The position numbers were made by a program, and so were the translations under genes. Under the pieces are notes generated by a model. It was given only the letters and a program-made list of their open reading frames with translations, searched no databases and was not told where the DNA came from. Positions 36,070 to 45,938 of a DNA stretch of 64,000 bases are shown piece by piece; within the stretch, counting starts at the first letter, position 1, and the number at the start of each line of letters is the position of its first letter. The stretch comes from JBBROS01 sp965217935. GTDB lineage: Bacteria > Pseudomonadota > Alphaproteobacteria > Acetobacterales > Acetobacteraceae. The DNA is taken from the NCBI GenBank assembly GCA_965217935.1, contig OZ244581.1:3658001-3722000 (forward strand), read 5' to 3'.

Positions 36070-36401
36070 TCGAGGTAAAGTGTCGGGCGGAGCAGCTCGA
36101 CATACATCATGCCGACCTGCGCGGCGGCCGGTTCGAGACTGTCAACCTGTCCGGGGCGGCGGTCTCCAGCGCCAATCTGTCGCGCCTGACGATCCAGGAT
36201 GCGACGGCGCCCGGGGCCGTGTTTGACGACGTGAACATGGCGGGGACCACGTTCGAGACTGTTTCGCTGAAGGGTGGGTCGGCGGTGAACGCCGACTTAT
36301 CTCTGATGACGACAAACAACTGCAACATCGCCGGGCTGCGCCTCGATGGAGTCGAGATCGCGCCGCTGCTGGCGCAGCGAAAGGCTGCAGCGAATGGCTA
36401 A
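36066..36401 (+). CDS. Small pentapeptide-repeat protein inside the nuo operon
   Basis: The 111-residue protein is made of consecutive five-residue repeats of the A(D/N)LSx type, for example ADLRG, VNLSG, ANLSR, VNMAG and ADLSL, covering about residues 15-95. Such repeats fold into a square right-handed beta helix. It has no signal peptide, membrane segment or cysteine cluster. It overlaps nuoF by four bases and nuoG by eight, so it is translated with complex I subunits. It is not one of the 14 core subunits. A role as an assembly factor or an accessory subunit of the NADH-oxidising module is inferred from position only. Confidence 0.88.
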   Translation: MIEVKCRAEQLDIHHADLRGGRFETVNLSGAAVSSANLSRLTIQDATAPGAVFDDVNMAGTTFETVSLKGGSAVNADLSLMTTNNCNIAGLRLDGVEIAPLLAQRKAAANG

Positions 36402-38442
36402 ACTCACCGTCGACGGCATGGACGTCGAAGTTCCGAACGGCGCGTCCGTCCTGCAGGCCTGCGAGGCCGTAGGCGTCGAAATCCCGCGCTTCTGCTACCA
36501 TGAGCGGCTGAGCGTCGCGGGCAATTGCCGGATGTGCCTGGTGGAGGTGGAGAAGGCGCCGAAGCCGGTGGCGTCCTGCGCCTACCCGGTCGCCGACGGC
36601 ATGGTGGTCAAGACCGACACGCTGATGGTCCGCAACGCCCGGCGCGGCGTAATGGAATTCCTGCTGATCAACCACCCGCTCGACTGCCCGATCTGCGACC
36701 AGGGCGGGGAGTGCGACCTGCAGGACCAGGCCTACGGCTACGGCATGGACCATTCCCGCTATGCCGAGAACAAGCGCGCGGTGAAGGACAAGTATCTTGG
36801 CCCCCTGGTCAAGACGTTCATGACGCGGTGCATCCATTGCACGCGGTGCATACGGTTCAGCAGCGAGGTGGCGGGCGTGCCGGAGATGGGGGCGACCAGC
36901 CGGGGCGAGGCGATGGAGGTTGGCACCTACATCGAGAAGGCGCTGACGACGGAGCTGTCGGGCAACCTGATGGACATCTGCCCGGTCGGGGCATTGCTCA
37001 ACAAGCCTTACAGCTTCGTGGCCCGGCCCTGGGAGCTACGCAAGACCGACAGCATCGACGTGCACGACGCGCTCGGGACCAACATCCGCATCGACGCGCG
37101 CGGCTCGGAGGTGCTGCGTATCCTGCCGCGCATCAACGACGCGGTGAACGAGGAGTGGATGGCCGATAAGGGCCGCTTCAGCCATGATGGGCTGAAGCGC
37201 CGGCGGCTGGACAAGCCTTGGGTGCGGGAGGGCGGCAAGCTGCGCCCGGCGACGTGGCCTGAGGCCTTCACGAAGATCGCGAACCGCCTGAAGGACTGTG
37301 CCGCAGACCGTATCGGCGCGATCGCGGGAGACCTGTGCGACGCGGAGAGCATGCTGGCGTTGAAGGATCTGTTGCAGGGCCTCGGATCGGACAACCTCGA
37401 TTGCCGGCAGGATGGCGCGGCCCTCGACCCTTCGCGCCGCGATTTCTACCTGTTCAACAGCACCGTGGCCGGCATCGACGACGCTGACGCGATCCTGCTG
37501 ATCGGCGCCAATCCTCGGCGGGAAGCGCCGGTGCTGAACGCGCGTATTCGCAAGCGCTGGGCGTCCGGCCATTGTCCCGTGGGCGTGATCGGCCCTGAGG
37601 TCGATCTGACCTACGACGCCGTGCATCTCGGCGATGGAACCGGGCTGCTGCAAGACTTCAAGGGGGATTTCGCCGACGCCTTCCGCAAGGCCGAGCGGCC
37701 TATGGTCATCGTCGGGCAAGGGGGTTTGCGCCGGGCCGATGGCGCGGCGGTCTTGCGTGCCGCGTGGTCGCTTGCCAGCGATGCCGGCGCGTTGACCGGG
37801 GATTGGCACGGCTTCAACGTGCTCCATACCGCGGCGGCCCGGGTGGCGGCGCTTGATCTTGGCTTCGTGCCGGGCGCCGGCGGCAAGCCGATGGCGGAGA
37901 TGATGGGCGGCGGCGTCGATTTCCTCTGGCTTCTCGGCGCCGATGAGTTCGACACCGCAGCGATCGGCGGCGACACCTTCGTCGTCTACCAGGGCCACCA
38001 CGGCGACCGCGGCGCCGCACGCGCCGACGTGATCCTGCCCGGCTGCGCCTATACCGAGAAGAACGGCACCTACCTGAATACCGAAGGACGTTTGCAGCGC
38101 GGGTACCTGGCCACCCGTCCGCCCGGCGAGGCGCGGGAGGATTGGACCATTCTCCGGGCGTTCAGCGCCGTCATCAACCAGCCGCTGCCGTATGACACGC
38201 TGTCGGCGCTGCGGGTGCGCCTTGCCACCACCAGCCCGGCGTTTTCGACCCAGCAAGTCTTGACCCGGCGCGGCTGCGCCGATACCGCAGCCCCGGCAGC
38301 GGGCGGCGAGATGACGGACAGCACATTTACCTACGCGATCGACGATTACTATCAAACCAACCCGATCAATCGCGCCAGCCCGACGATGGCCGAGTGCACG
38401 CGAACCTATACTCACGCCCCGCTCTCCGTGGCGGCGGAGTAA
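36394..38442 (+). CDS. nuoG: NADH-quinone oxidoreductase subunit G
   Basis: The 682-residue 75-kDa-type subunit carries several iron-sulfur clusters. The N-terminal ferredoxin-like domain has CYHERLSVAGNCRMC (2Fe-2S), then CPICDQGGECDLQD and CIHCTRCIRF with NLMDICPVGAL for 4Fe-4S clusters, followed by a molybdopterin-oxidoreductase-like domain without cofactor. ATG 36394 (MAKLTVDGMDVEVPNG) fits the family start and overlaps the pentapeptide gene by eight bases. Confidence 0.96.
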   Translation: MAKLTVDGMDVEVPNGASVLQACEAVGVEIPRFCYHERLSVAGNCRMCLVEVEKAPKPVASCAYPVADGMVVKTDTLMVRNARRGVMEFLLINHPLDCPICDQGGECDLQDQAYGYGMDHSRYAENKRAVKDKYLGPLVKTFMTRCIHCTRCIRFSSEVAGVPEMGATSRGEAMEVGTYIEKALTTELSGNLMDICPVGALLNKPYSFVARPWELRKTDSIDVHDALGTNIRIDARGSEVLRILPRINDAVNEEWMADKGRFSHDGLKRRRLDKPWVREGGKLRPATWPEAFTKIANRLKDCAADRIGAIAGDLCDAESMLALKDLLQGLGSDNLDCRQDGAALDPSRRDFYLFNSTVAGIDDADAILLIGANPRREAPVLNARIRKRWASGHCPVGVIGPEVDLTYDAVHLGDGTGLLQDFKGDFADAFRKAERPMVIVGQGGLRRADGAAVLRAAWSLASDAGALTGDWHGFNVLHTAAARVAALDLGFVPGAGGKPMAEMMGGGVDFLWLLGADEFDTAAIGGDTFVVYQGHHGDRGAARADVILPGCAYTEKNGTYLNTEGRLQRGYLATRPPGEAREDWTILRAFSAVINQPLPYDTLSALRVRLATTSPAFSTQQVLTRRGCADTAAPAAGGEMTDSTFTYAIDDYYQTNPINRASPTMAECTRTYTHAPLSVAAE

Positions 38443-38445
38443 AAC

Positions 38446-39468
38446 GTGGACGCCTTCCTCGCCTCCGACTTCGGCATCCTGATCCTCACCGTGCTCAAGA
38501 CCTTGGCCATTTTGGTCCCGGTGCTGATCAGCGTCGCCTACCTGACCTTGGCCGAGCGCAAGGTGCTGGCGGCGATGCAGATGCGGATCGGGCCGAACGT
38601 GGTCGGGCCGTTCGGGCTATGGCAGCCGTTCGCGGACGCGTTGAAGATGCTGACCAAGGAAACGATCATACCGACCGGGGCGAACCGCCTGTTGTTCCTA
38701 ACGGCGCCGTTGCTGACGATGACGCTGGCGATGATCGCCTGGGCGGTGATCCCGTTCAATTACGGCTGGGCGATTGCCAACATCAACGTCGGCATCCTCT
38801 ATCTGTTCGCCATCAGCAGCATGGGCGTTTACGGCATCATCATCGCCGGGTGGGCGAGCAACTCGAAATACGCGTTCCTCGGCGCGTTGCGCTCGGCCGC
38901 GCAGATGGTCAGCTACGAAGTCAGCATGGGCTTCGTGATCGTCACCGTCTTGCTGTGCGCCGGTAGCCTTAACTTGACCGACATCGTGATGGCGCAGCAG
39001 ACGGTTTGGTTCTTCATTCCGCTGTTCCCGATGTTCATCGTGTTTTTCGTCTCCACCTTGGCCGAGTGCAACCGCGCGCCGTTCGACTTGGCCGAGGGCG
39101 AGAGCGAGATCGTCGGCGGTTTCCATGTCGAATACGGCGCCATGACGTTCGGCCTGTTCTTCCTCGGCGAGTACGCGAACATGATCCTGATGTCCGCCAT
39201 GACGTCGATCCTGTTCCTCGGCGGCTGGCTGAGCCCGATCCCGTTCGCGCCCTTCACCTGGGTGCCTGGCCCGATCTGGCTGATCCTGAAAATCTGCGTT
39301 TGTCTGTTTACCTTCATCTGGGTGCGCGGGACGTTCCCACGGTATCGCTACGACCAATTGATGCGACTTGGCTGGAAAGTGTTCCTGCCGCTGTCGTTGT
39401 TCTGGCTCGTGCTGACGGCCGGGGTTCTGCTCGCGTTCGGCTGGCTCCCCGGCCAGCAAGGAGCTTGA
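38446..39468 (+). CDS. nuoH: NADH-quinone oxidoreductase subunit H
   Basis: The 340-residue membrane subunit has about eight helices and links the quinone chamber to the proton path. The conserved loops ERKVLAAMQMRIGPN and AECNRAPFDLAEGESE-like are present. GTG 38446 lies three bases after nuoG. The last helix runs into a short polar tail. Confidence 0.97.
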   Translation: MDAFLASDFGILILTVLKTLAILVPVLISVAYLTLAERKVLAAMQMRIGPNVVGPFGLWQPFADALKMLTKETIIPTGANRLLFLTAPLLTMTLAMIAWAVIPFNYGWAIANINVGILYLFAISSMGVYGIIIAGWASNSKYAFLGALRSAAQMVSYEVSMGFVIVTVLLCAGSLNLTDIVMAQQTVWFFIPLFPMFIVFFVSTLAECNRAPFDLAEGESEIVGGFHVEYGAMTFGLFFLGEYANMILMSAMTSILFLGGWLSPIPFAPFTWVPGPIWLILKICVCLFTFIWVRGTFPRYRYDQLMRLGWKVFLPLSLFWLVLTAGVLLAFGWLPGQQGA

Positions 39469-39472
39469 ATCA

Positions 39473-39961
39473 ATGGCTTTTCTCGATCGCACCGCGCGCA
39501 GCCTGCTGCTCAGCGAGCTTGTCTCCGGCATGTGGCTGACGCTGAAATACTTTTTCCGTCCCAAGGCGACGCTGAACTACCCTTACGAGAAAGGCATCCT
39601 GAGCCCGCGCTTCAAAGGCGAGCATGCGCTGCGCCGGTATCCGAACGGCGAGGAGCGCTGCATCGCCTGCAAGCTTTGCGAGGCGGTGTGCCCGGCGCTC
39701 GCCATCACCATCGAGGCCGAGCCCCGCGAGGACGGCTCGCGCCGTACCACCCGCTACGATATCGACATGACCAAGTGCATCTACTGCGGCCTGTGCGAGG
39801 AAAGCTGCCCGGTCGACGCCATCGTCGAGGGTCCGAACTACGAGTTCTCGACCGAGACGCGATCCGAATTGATGTATAACAAGGAACGGCTGCTCGCCAA
39901 CGGCGACCGCTGGGAAAGCGAGCTGTCCAAGCGTCTGGAGCTTGACGCCCCCTACCGGTGA
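39473..39961 (+). CDS. nuoI: NADH-quinone oxidoreductase subunit I
   Basis: The 162-residue ferredoxin-like subunit binds two 4Fe-4S clusters (N6a, N6b) through CIACKLCEAVCP and CIYCGLCEESCP. An amphipathic N-terminal helix anchors it to the membrane arm. It starts four bases after nuoH. Confidence 0.97.
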   Translation: MAFLDRTARSLLLSELVSGMWLTLKYFFRPKATLNYPYEKGILSPRFKGEHALRRYPNGEERCIACKLCEAVCPALAITIEAEPREDGSRRTTRYDIDMTKCIYCGLCEESCPVDAIVEGPNYEFSTETRSELMYNKERLLANGDRWESELSKRLELDAPYR

Positions 39962-39969
39962 GGACCCCG

Positions 39970-40677
39970 ATGCTCGTCACCTTCTTTTTCTACCTGTTCG
40001 CGGCCGTGCTCGTCGGCTGCGCCGTCGCGGTGGTGACCAGCCGCAACCCGGTGCATTCGGTCCTGTTCCTGATCCTGGCGTTCTTCAATGCCGCCGCGCT
40101 GTTTCTGATCGCCGGGGCCGAGTTCCTGGCGCTCATCCTGATGATCGTCTACGTGGGGGCGGTCGCGGTGCTGTTCCTGTTCGTCGTCATGATGCTCGAC
40201 GTCAACTTCGCCCAGCTTCGCGAGGGGTTCCAGCGTTACGCCCCGATCGGCGCGGTCGTCGGCGTCTCGCTGCTCGTCGAGCTGCTGGTCGTGCTCGGCG
40301 GCTGGCAGTTCGCGCCCGAGAGCAGCGCTCTGCGCCTCACCACGATGCCCGAGGGTCTTGAGAACACCCGCGCCCTGGGGCAGCTCATCTACACGGACTA
40401 CATTTTCCTGTTCCAATCGGCCGGGCTGATCCTGATGGTCGCCATGATCGGCGCCATCGTGCTGACGCACCGCGAGCGCAGCCGTTCGCGCCATCAGAAC
40501 ATCAACCGGCAGACGGCGCGGAGCATGACGGACACGCTCTCGATGGTGAACGTGCCGCTTGGCCAAGGGGTCCGCCCCGGCGACGTGCTGCGGCCGAAGC
40601 CCGAGCCTGCGCTGGTTGATGCCGATGAGCCGCACGAGCACGGGGTTGATAAGCTCGGCCCTGGAGAGCATGGATGA
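39970..40677 (+). CDS. nuoJ: NADH-quinone oxidoreductase subunit J
   Basis: The 235-residue membrane subunit has five helices with the conserved VYVGAVAVLFLFVVMML segment in TM3. ATG 39970, with GAGG at 39960-39963, is preferred over GTG 39958. After the last helix there is a polar tail of about 60 residues rich in Arg, Pro, Glu and His, longer than in E. coli. It overlaps nuoK as ATGA. Confidence 0.95.
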   Translation: MLVTFFFYLFAAVLVGCAVAVVTSRNPVHSVLFLILAFFNAAALFLIAGAEFLALILMIVYVGAVAVLFLFVVMMLDVNFAQLREGFQRYAPIGAVVGVSLLVELLVVLGGWQFAPESSALRLTTMPEGLENTRALGQLIYTDYIFLFQSAGLILMVAMIGAIVLTHRERSRSRHQNINRQTARSMTDTLSMVNVPLGQGVRPGDVLRPKPEPALVDADEPHEHGVDKLGPGEHG

Positions 40678-40979
40678 TCGGCGTCGGCCAATACCTCGCC
40701 GTCGGCGCGCTGCTGTTCGTCATCGGCATCTTCGGCATTTTTCTCAACCGCAAGAACGTCATCATCATCATGATGTCGATCGAGCTCATGCTGCTCGCGG
40801 TCAACATCAACCTCGTCGGCTTCAGCATGACGCTGCATGACCTGGCCGGCCAGGTGTTCGCCCTGTTCGTGCTGACTGTCGCCGCGGCGGAGGCGGCCAT
40901 CGGGCTCGCAATCGTCGTCGTCTACTTCCGCAACCGAGGTTCGATCGAGACCGAGGACGTCAACCTGATGAAGGGCTAA
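40674..40979 (+). CDS. nuoK: NADH-quinone oxidoreductase subunit K
   Basis: The 101-residue MrpC-like subunit has three helices with buried Glu residues in MSIELMLLAVN and AAAEAAIGLAI, which take part in proton transfer. It overlaps nuoJ by four bases and is followed five bases later by nuoL. Confidence 0.97.
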   Translation: MIGVGQYLAVGALLFVIGIFGIFLNRKNVIIIMMSIELMLLAVNINLVGFSMTLHDLAGQVFALFVLTVAAAEAAIGLAIVVVYFRNRGSIETEDVNLMKG

Positions 40980-40984
40980 GCGCG

Positions 40985-42913
40985 ATGCTTTACGCCGTCG
41001 CCGTCTTCGCGCCGCTGCTGGGGTCGCTGATTGCCGGGCTGCTGGGCCGGCAGATCGGCGACAAGGCCAGCGAAGCCGTCACGGTGTTCTTCATGGTGGT
41101 CGCGGCCGTCTGCGGCACGATCAGCTTCATCCCGTTCCTCCAGGGCGCCGCCCAGCCCGGCGTTCTCTCGCTGGGCGCCTGGATGGACGTGGACGGGTTC
41201 ACCGTCGAGTGGGCGCTGCGCTACGACACGCTCAGCGCCGTCATGGTCGCGATGGTGACGTTCATCGCCACGCTGATCCATATCTACAGCATCGGCTACA
41301 TGAGCCACGACGCGACCATCCCGCGGTTCTTCAGCTATTTGAGCCTGTTTACCTTCGCCATGCTGATGCTGGTGACGTCCGACAACCTGGTGCAGCTTTT
41401 CTTCGGCTGGGAGGGCGTCGGCCTCGCGAGCTACCTGCTGATCGGCTACTGGTATGACCGTCCGAGCGCCTGCCGCGCCGCGATGAAGGCGTTCATCGTC
41501 AACCGGGTCGGCGACCTGTTTTTCGCGGTCGGCATCGCGCTGATCTCCTTCCTGTTCGGCAGCGTCGAGTTCCCGGTCATCTTCGCCGCGATCGGCGCGC
41601 ACGCGAACGACACCTATCGTCTGTTCGGGTCCACTTTCTATGCCTACAACGTCATCGGCTGCCTGCTGTTCCTGGGCGCGATGGGCAAGTCGGCGCAGAT
41701 CGGGCTGCATACGTGGCTGCCGGACGCGATGGAAGGCCCAACGCCCGTTTCCGCGCTGATCCACGCCGCCACCATGGTCACGGCCGGCGTGTTCCTGATG
41801 GCGCGCATGTCGCCGATCCTGGAGTTCGCGCCGTTCGCGCTCGGGTTCGTCACCATCATCGGCGCGACGACGGCGCTTTTCGCCGCCACCATCGGCTGCC
41901 TGCAGAACGACATCAAGCGGATCATCGCCTACTCTACCTGTTCGCAGCTCGGCTACATGTTCATCGCCGCGGGCGTCGGGGCCTATCAGGTCAGCATCTT
42001 CCACCTGTTCACCCATGCCTTCTTCAAGGCGCTGCTGTTCCTGAGCGCCGGGTCCGTGATCCACGCGATGTCCGACGAGCAGGACATCCGGCGCATGGGC
42101 GGCATCTGGCGCAAGATCCCCGTGACTTACGCCGCGATCTGGATCGGCAGCCTGGCGCTCGCCGGCATCCCGTTCTTTGCCGGCTACTACTCCAAGGACG
42201 CGATCCTCGAAGCCGCCTGGGCACACGGCGGCGGCCTCGGCGCTTACGGCTACTGGTGCGGCACGCTCGCCGCGTTCCTGACCGCCTTCTACTCCTGGCG
42301 CCTCATCATCGTCGCCTTCCATGGCGAGCCGCGGATGGACCGCCACACCTTCGAGCACGTGCACGAAAGCCCCGGCGTCATGCTCGTCCCGCTGATGCTG
42401 CTCTCGGCCGGCGCGATCCTGACCGGCTATCTGTTCGCCCCCGAGTTCATCGGCCATGGCTGGCCCGGCTTCTGGCAGCAGGCGATCATGAACGGCCCCG
42501 CCAATCCGGTGATGGAAGACATGGAGCACATCCCGAGCCTCGCCGCGTTCCTGCCGACCATCTTCGGCTTGCTGGGCATCGCCCTGGCCTACGCGATGTA
42601 TGTCGCCTTCCCGGGCCTCCCCACCCGGATGGCCAACGCCGTCCCCGCCGTCTACGACTTCGTCCTGAACAAGTGGTATTTCGACGAGCTCTACAACAAG
42701 ATCTTCGTCGGCCCGGCCAACCGCCTCGCCCGCGTGCTCTGGCAAGTCGGCGACGCGACGCTCATCGACGGCGTGCCCAACGGCCTGGCCGCCCTGACCG
42801 AAAGCGGCAGCGGGCAGGCCGTGCGTTTCCAGACCGGCTCGATCGCGACCTACGCCTTCACCATGCTGGTCGGCCTCGTCCTGCTCGTGACCATCTACCT
42901 GATCTTCCGGTAA
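40985..42913 (+). CDS. nuoL: NADH-quinone oxidoreductase subunit L
   Basis: The 642-residue antiporter-like proton pump at the end of the membrane arm has the conserved FFGWEGVGLASYLLIG, the helix with TWLPDAMEGPTPVSALIHAATM, and the broken-helix Lys/His residues. The C-terminal lateral helix and final TM (TYAFTMLVGLVLLVTIYLIF) are complete. Confidence 0.97.
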   Translation: MLYAVAVFAPLLGSLIAGLLGRQIGDKASEAVTVFFMVVAAVCGTISFIPFLQGAAQPGVLSLGAWMDVDGFTVEWALRYDTLSAVMVAMVTFIATLIHIYSIGYMSHDATIPRFFSYLSLFTFAMLMLVTSDNLVQLFFGWEGVGLASYLLIGYWYDRPSACRAAMKAFIVNRVGDLFFAVGIALISFLFGSVEFPVIFAAIGAHANDTYRLFGSTFYAYNVIGCLLFLGAMGKSAQIGLHTWLPDAMEGPTPVSALIHAATMVTAGVFLMARMSPILEFAPFALGFVTIIGATTALFAATIGCLQNDIKRIIAYSTCSQLGYMFIAAGVGAYQVSIFHLFTHAFFKALLFLSAGSVIHAMSDEQDIRRMGGIWRKIPVTYAAIWIGSLALAGIPFFAGYYSKDAILEAAWAHGGGLGAYGYWCGTLAAFLTAFYSWRLIIVAFHGEPRMDRHTFEHVHESPGVMLVPLMLLSAGAILTGYLFAPEFIGHGWPGFWQQAIMNGPANPVMEDMEHIPSLAAFLPTIFGLLGIALAYAMYVAFPGLPTRMANAVPAVYDFVLNKWYFDELYNKIFVGPANRLARVLWQVGDATLIDGVPNGLAALTESGSGQAVRFQTGSIATYAFTMLVGLVLLVTIYLIFR

Positions 42914-42918
42914 CCAGA

Positions 42919-44436
42919 ATGAACGCCGCCGGCTTCCCGATCCTCAGTCTGCTCACCTGGCTCCCGCTCGTCGGCGCAGCCTTCATCATGACCATCCGCG
43001 GCGAGGAGGAGGTGGTCGCCGCCAACGCTCGCTGGGCCGCGCTCTGGACCAGCCTGATCGTGTTCGCGGTCAGCCTGGTGCTCTGGGCGCACTTCGACCG
43101 TGCCGAACCCGGCTTCCAATTCCAGGAAAGCCTGTCCTGGCTTCCCGAGTTCGGCGTCAGCTACCGGATGGGCGTGGACGGCATTTCGGTCCTGTTCGTC
43201 CTGCTCTCCACCGCGCTCATCCCGATCTGCATCCTGGCGAGCTGGGAGGCGGTAAAGACCCGCGTGCGCGAATACATGCTCGCCTTCCTGGTGCTGGAAA
43301 CCATGATGGTGGGCATGTTCGCGACCCAGGACTTCCTAGTGTTCTACATGTTCTTCGAGGGCGTGCTGATCCCGATGTTCCTTATCATCGGCATCTGGGG
43401 CGGGCCGCGCCGGGTTTATGCCAGCATCAAGTTCTTCCTGTTCACGCTGACCGGCTCTATCCTGATGCTGCTGGCGCTGATCGCCGTCTGGTATAGCGCC
43501 GGCACGACCGACCTTGCCGTGCTGATGCACGCGCAGTTCCCGGCCCGGATGCAGTTCTGGCTGTTCCTGGCCTTCTTCGCCTCCTTCGCGGTCAAGGTGC
43601 CGATGTGGCCGGTCCATACCTGGCTGCCGGACGCGCACGTCGAGGCGCCGACGGCCGGCTCCGTCATCCTCGCCGGCGTGCTGCTGAAGATGGGCGCTTA
43701 CGGGTTCCTGCGCTTCTCGCTGCCGATGCTGCCGCAGGCGTCGCAGAGCTTCGCGCCGTTGATGTTCGCGCTCGGCGTCATCGCCGTGATCTACACCTCG
43801 CTGGTGGCGCTGGCGCAGACGGACATGAAGAAGCTGATCGCCTACTCGTCGGTCGCGCACATGGGGGTCGTGGTCATCGGCATCTTCACCTTTAATGCCC
43901 AAGGCATCCAGGGGGCGCTGTTCCAGATGCTGTCGCACGGCATCGTCTCGGCCGCGCTGTTCCTGTGCGTCGGCGTGATCTACGACCGGATGCACACGCG
44001 CGAGATCGCCCGCTACGGCGGCCTTGCGGTGCGTATGCCAGCTTATGCCATCGTGTTCATGCTGTTCACTATGGCGAGCATCGGCTTGCCCGGCACCGCA
44101 GGCTTCGTCGGCGAGTTCCTCGTTCTGGTCGGCGCGTTCAAGGTGAGCTTCTGGCTCGCCTTGCTCGGCAGCATGGGCATGATCCTCGGGGCCGGATACG
44201 CGCTTTATCTCTATCGCCGGGTCATTTTCGGTTCGCTGACCCGCGACGACCTGAAATCCATCCTGGACTTGTCTCCGCGGGAGGTCGCGGTGTTCGCGCC
44301 CTTGGTGGTGCTGACGCTTTGGATGGGGATCTACCCGAGCAGCTTCACGCAATTCTTCGATGCGAGCGTTCACGCCATGGTCGAACAGCACACGGCCGCA
44401 CTCGCGGCGCCCCAGCTCGCGGCCGTGTCGCCATGA
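42919..44436 (+). CDS. nuoM: NADH-quinone oxidoreductase subunit M
   Basis: The 505-residue antiporter-like subunit contains the key motifs FYMFFEGVLIPMF (Glu of TM5) and VHTWLPDAHVEAPTAGSVILAG. ATG 42919 is placed five bases after the nuoL stop. Its stop overlaps the nuoN start as ATGA. Confidence 0.97.
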   Translation: MNAAGFPILSLLTWLPLVGAAFIMTIRGEEEVVAANARWAALWTSLIVFAVSLVLWAHFDRAEPGFQFQESLSWLPEFGVSYRMGVDGISVLFVLLSTALIPICILASWEAVKTRVREYMLAFLVLETMMVGMFATQDFLVFYMFFEGVLIPMFLIIGIWGGPRRVYASIKFFLFTLTGSILMLLALIAVWYSAGTTDLAVLMHAQFPARMQFWLFLAFFASFAVKVPMWPVHTWLPDAHVEAPTAGSVILAGVLLKMGAYGFLRFSLPMLPQASQSFAPLMFALGVIAVIYTSLVALAQTDMKKLIAYSSVAHMGVVVIGIFTFNAQGIQGALFQMLSHGIVSAALFLCVGVIYDRMHTREIARYGGLAVRMPAYAIVFMLFTMASIGLPGTAGFVGEFLVLVGAFKVSFWLALLGSMGMILGAGYALYLYRRVIFGSLTRDDLKSILDLSPREVAVFAPLVVLTLWMGIYPSSFTQFFDASVHAMVEQHTAALAAPQLAAVSP

Positions 44437-45878
44437 CGGGCCTGAACGCGCCGCTGCTGCATTGGGCGTTGGCGCTTCCCGAGATCGCGCTCGCGCTCTG
44501 CGCGATGGCGATCCTGATCTTCGGCGTGCTGCGCCGAGGCGACAACACGTTCGTCTGCACCATGCTGTCCCTGGGCGCCTTGGTGTTCGCCGCCATGCTC
44601 GTCCTGGCCACGCAGAACGGGATTGCCTACGCCGGGCTGTTCGTGATGGACGGCTTCGCCCGCTTCATGAAGCTGCTGATCCTGGCCGGAGCGGCGATGA
44701 GCGCCATCCTGTCGCTCGACTACAACGAGCGTGAGGGCATTGCCCGCTTCGAGTTCCCGGTGCTGATCCTGCTGTCCACCGTCGGCATGATGGTCATGTG
44801 CAGCACGGCGAACCTGATGACGCTTTATTTGGGCCTGGAGCTGCAGTCGCTCGCGCTTTACGTGCTCTGCGCCTTCGCTCGCGACGAGCTTCGGTCCGCG
44901 GAGTCCGGCCTGAAGTTCTTCATCCTGGGCGCCCTTGCCTCCGGCTTGATCCTGTATGGCATTTCGCTGTCCTACGGCTTCGCCGGAACGATGGATTTCG
45001 CTGGGCTGGGCCGGGTCCTGTCCAGCCCTCAATCCGCCTCCGCCGGCCTCGTCGTCGGCATCGTGTTCATCATCGCCGGGCTCGCGTTCAAACTGTCCGC
45101 CGTGCCGTTCCATATGTGGACGCCCGACGTCTATGAGGGCGCGCCCACGCCGGTGACGGCCTTCATGAGCACCGCGCCCAAGGTCGCCGCCATCGCGCTG
45201 CTGCTCCGCGCGCTGGAGGTCCCGTTCGGGCAGATGCTGCACCAATGGACCGGGATCATCGTCATCATCTCGATCGCGTCCATGATCCTCGGCGCGTTGG
45301 CGGCGATCGGCCAGACGCGCATCAAGCGGCTGATGGCCTACTCCTCGATCGGCCACATGGGCTACGCCTTGGTCGGCCTCGCGGTCGGCACCGCCGACGG
45401 CATCCGCGGCGTGATGATCTACATGGTTGTCTACGTGTTCATGAGCGCCGGGGTGTTCGCCTGCATCATCGCCATGCGCCGCCGGGGCCGCTCTCTGGAG
45501 CTGATTTCCGACCTGTCCGGCCTGGCGCGGACCGACCCGGGCCTCGCGCTGGCAATGGCGGTCTTCATGTTCAGCATGGCCGGCATCCCGCCGTTCTCCG
45601 GCTTCTTCGGCAAGCTCTACGTGTTCGTTCCGGCGGTCCAGTCAGGGTACTGGACGCTGGCGATCATCGGCGTGCTGACCAGCGTGGTCGGCGCCTTCTA
45701 TTACTTGCGCGTCATCAAGGTGATGTATTTCGACGAGGCCGAGGCCGCGTTCGATGCGCGCTCCCCGTCGCTCACCTTCGTCGGCGGCGTCGGCGCCCTG
45801 GTCACGACGCTGTTCTTCGTCTTCCCCGCCCCCCTGATTGCCGCCGCCCAATCCGCCGCCCATGTGCTGTTTGGCTGA
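44433..45878 (+). CDS. nuoN: NADH-quinone oxidoreductase subunit N
   Basis: The 481-residue antiporter-like subunit has YLGLELQSLALYVL and FHMWTPDVYEGAPTPVTAFM. ATG 44433 overlaps nuoM by four bases. It is the last nuo gene. A birA gene, which in many alphaproteobacteria lies between nuoN and coaX, is not present. Confidence 0.97.
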   Translation: MTGLNAPLLHWALALPEIALALCAMAILIFGVLRRGDNTFVCTMLSLGALVFAAMLVLATQNGIAYAGLFVMDGFARFMKLLILAGAAMSAILSLDYNEREGIARFEFPVLILLSTVGMMVMCSTANLMTLYLGLELQSLALYVLCAFARDELRSAESGLKFFILGALASGLILYGISLSYGFAGTMDFAGLGRVLSSPQSASAGLVVGIVFIIAGLAFKLSAVPFHMWTPDVYEGAPTPVTAFMSTAPKVAAIALLLRALEVPFGQMLHQWTGIIVIISIASMILGALAAIGQTRIKRLMAYSSIGHMGYALVGLAVGTADGIRGVMIYMVVYVFMSAGVFACIIAMRRRGRSLELISDLSGLARTDPGLALAMAVFMFSMAGIPPFSGFFGKLYVFVPAVQSGYWTLAIIGVLTSVVGAFYYLRVIKVMYFDEAEAAFDARSPSLTFVGGVGALVTTLFFVFPAPLIAAAQSAAHVLFG

Positions 45879-45938
45879 GAAGATGGGGCCGGGGCCAAGG
45901 TCCCGGCGGGTCCAGGGCAGCGCCCTGGCCTTCACCCC
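45879..45938. repeat. Intergenic hairpin / REP-like element between nuoN and coaX
   Basis: The 60-base gap holds CCAGGGC-AGC-GCCCTGG at 45912-45928, a seven-pair hairpin. Twelve bases of it (CCAGGGCAGCGC) recur in the gap between proS and the lol genes at 50385-50396, suggesting a dispersed intergenic repeat. Confidence 0.4.

Noticed and set aside
40976..42745. Open frame of 589 codons opposite nuoL
   Set aside because: It is a mirror of nuoL with a charged low-complexity composition and no motifs.
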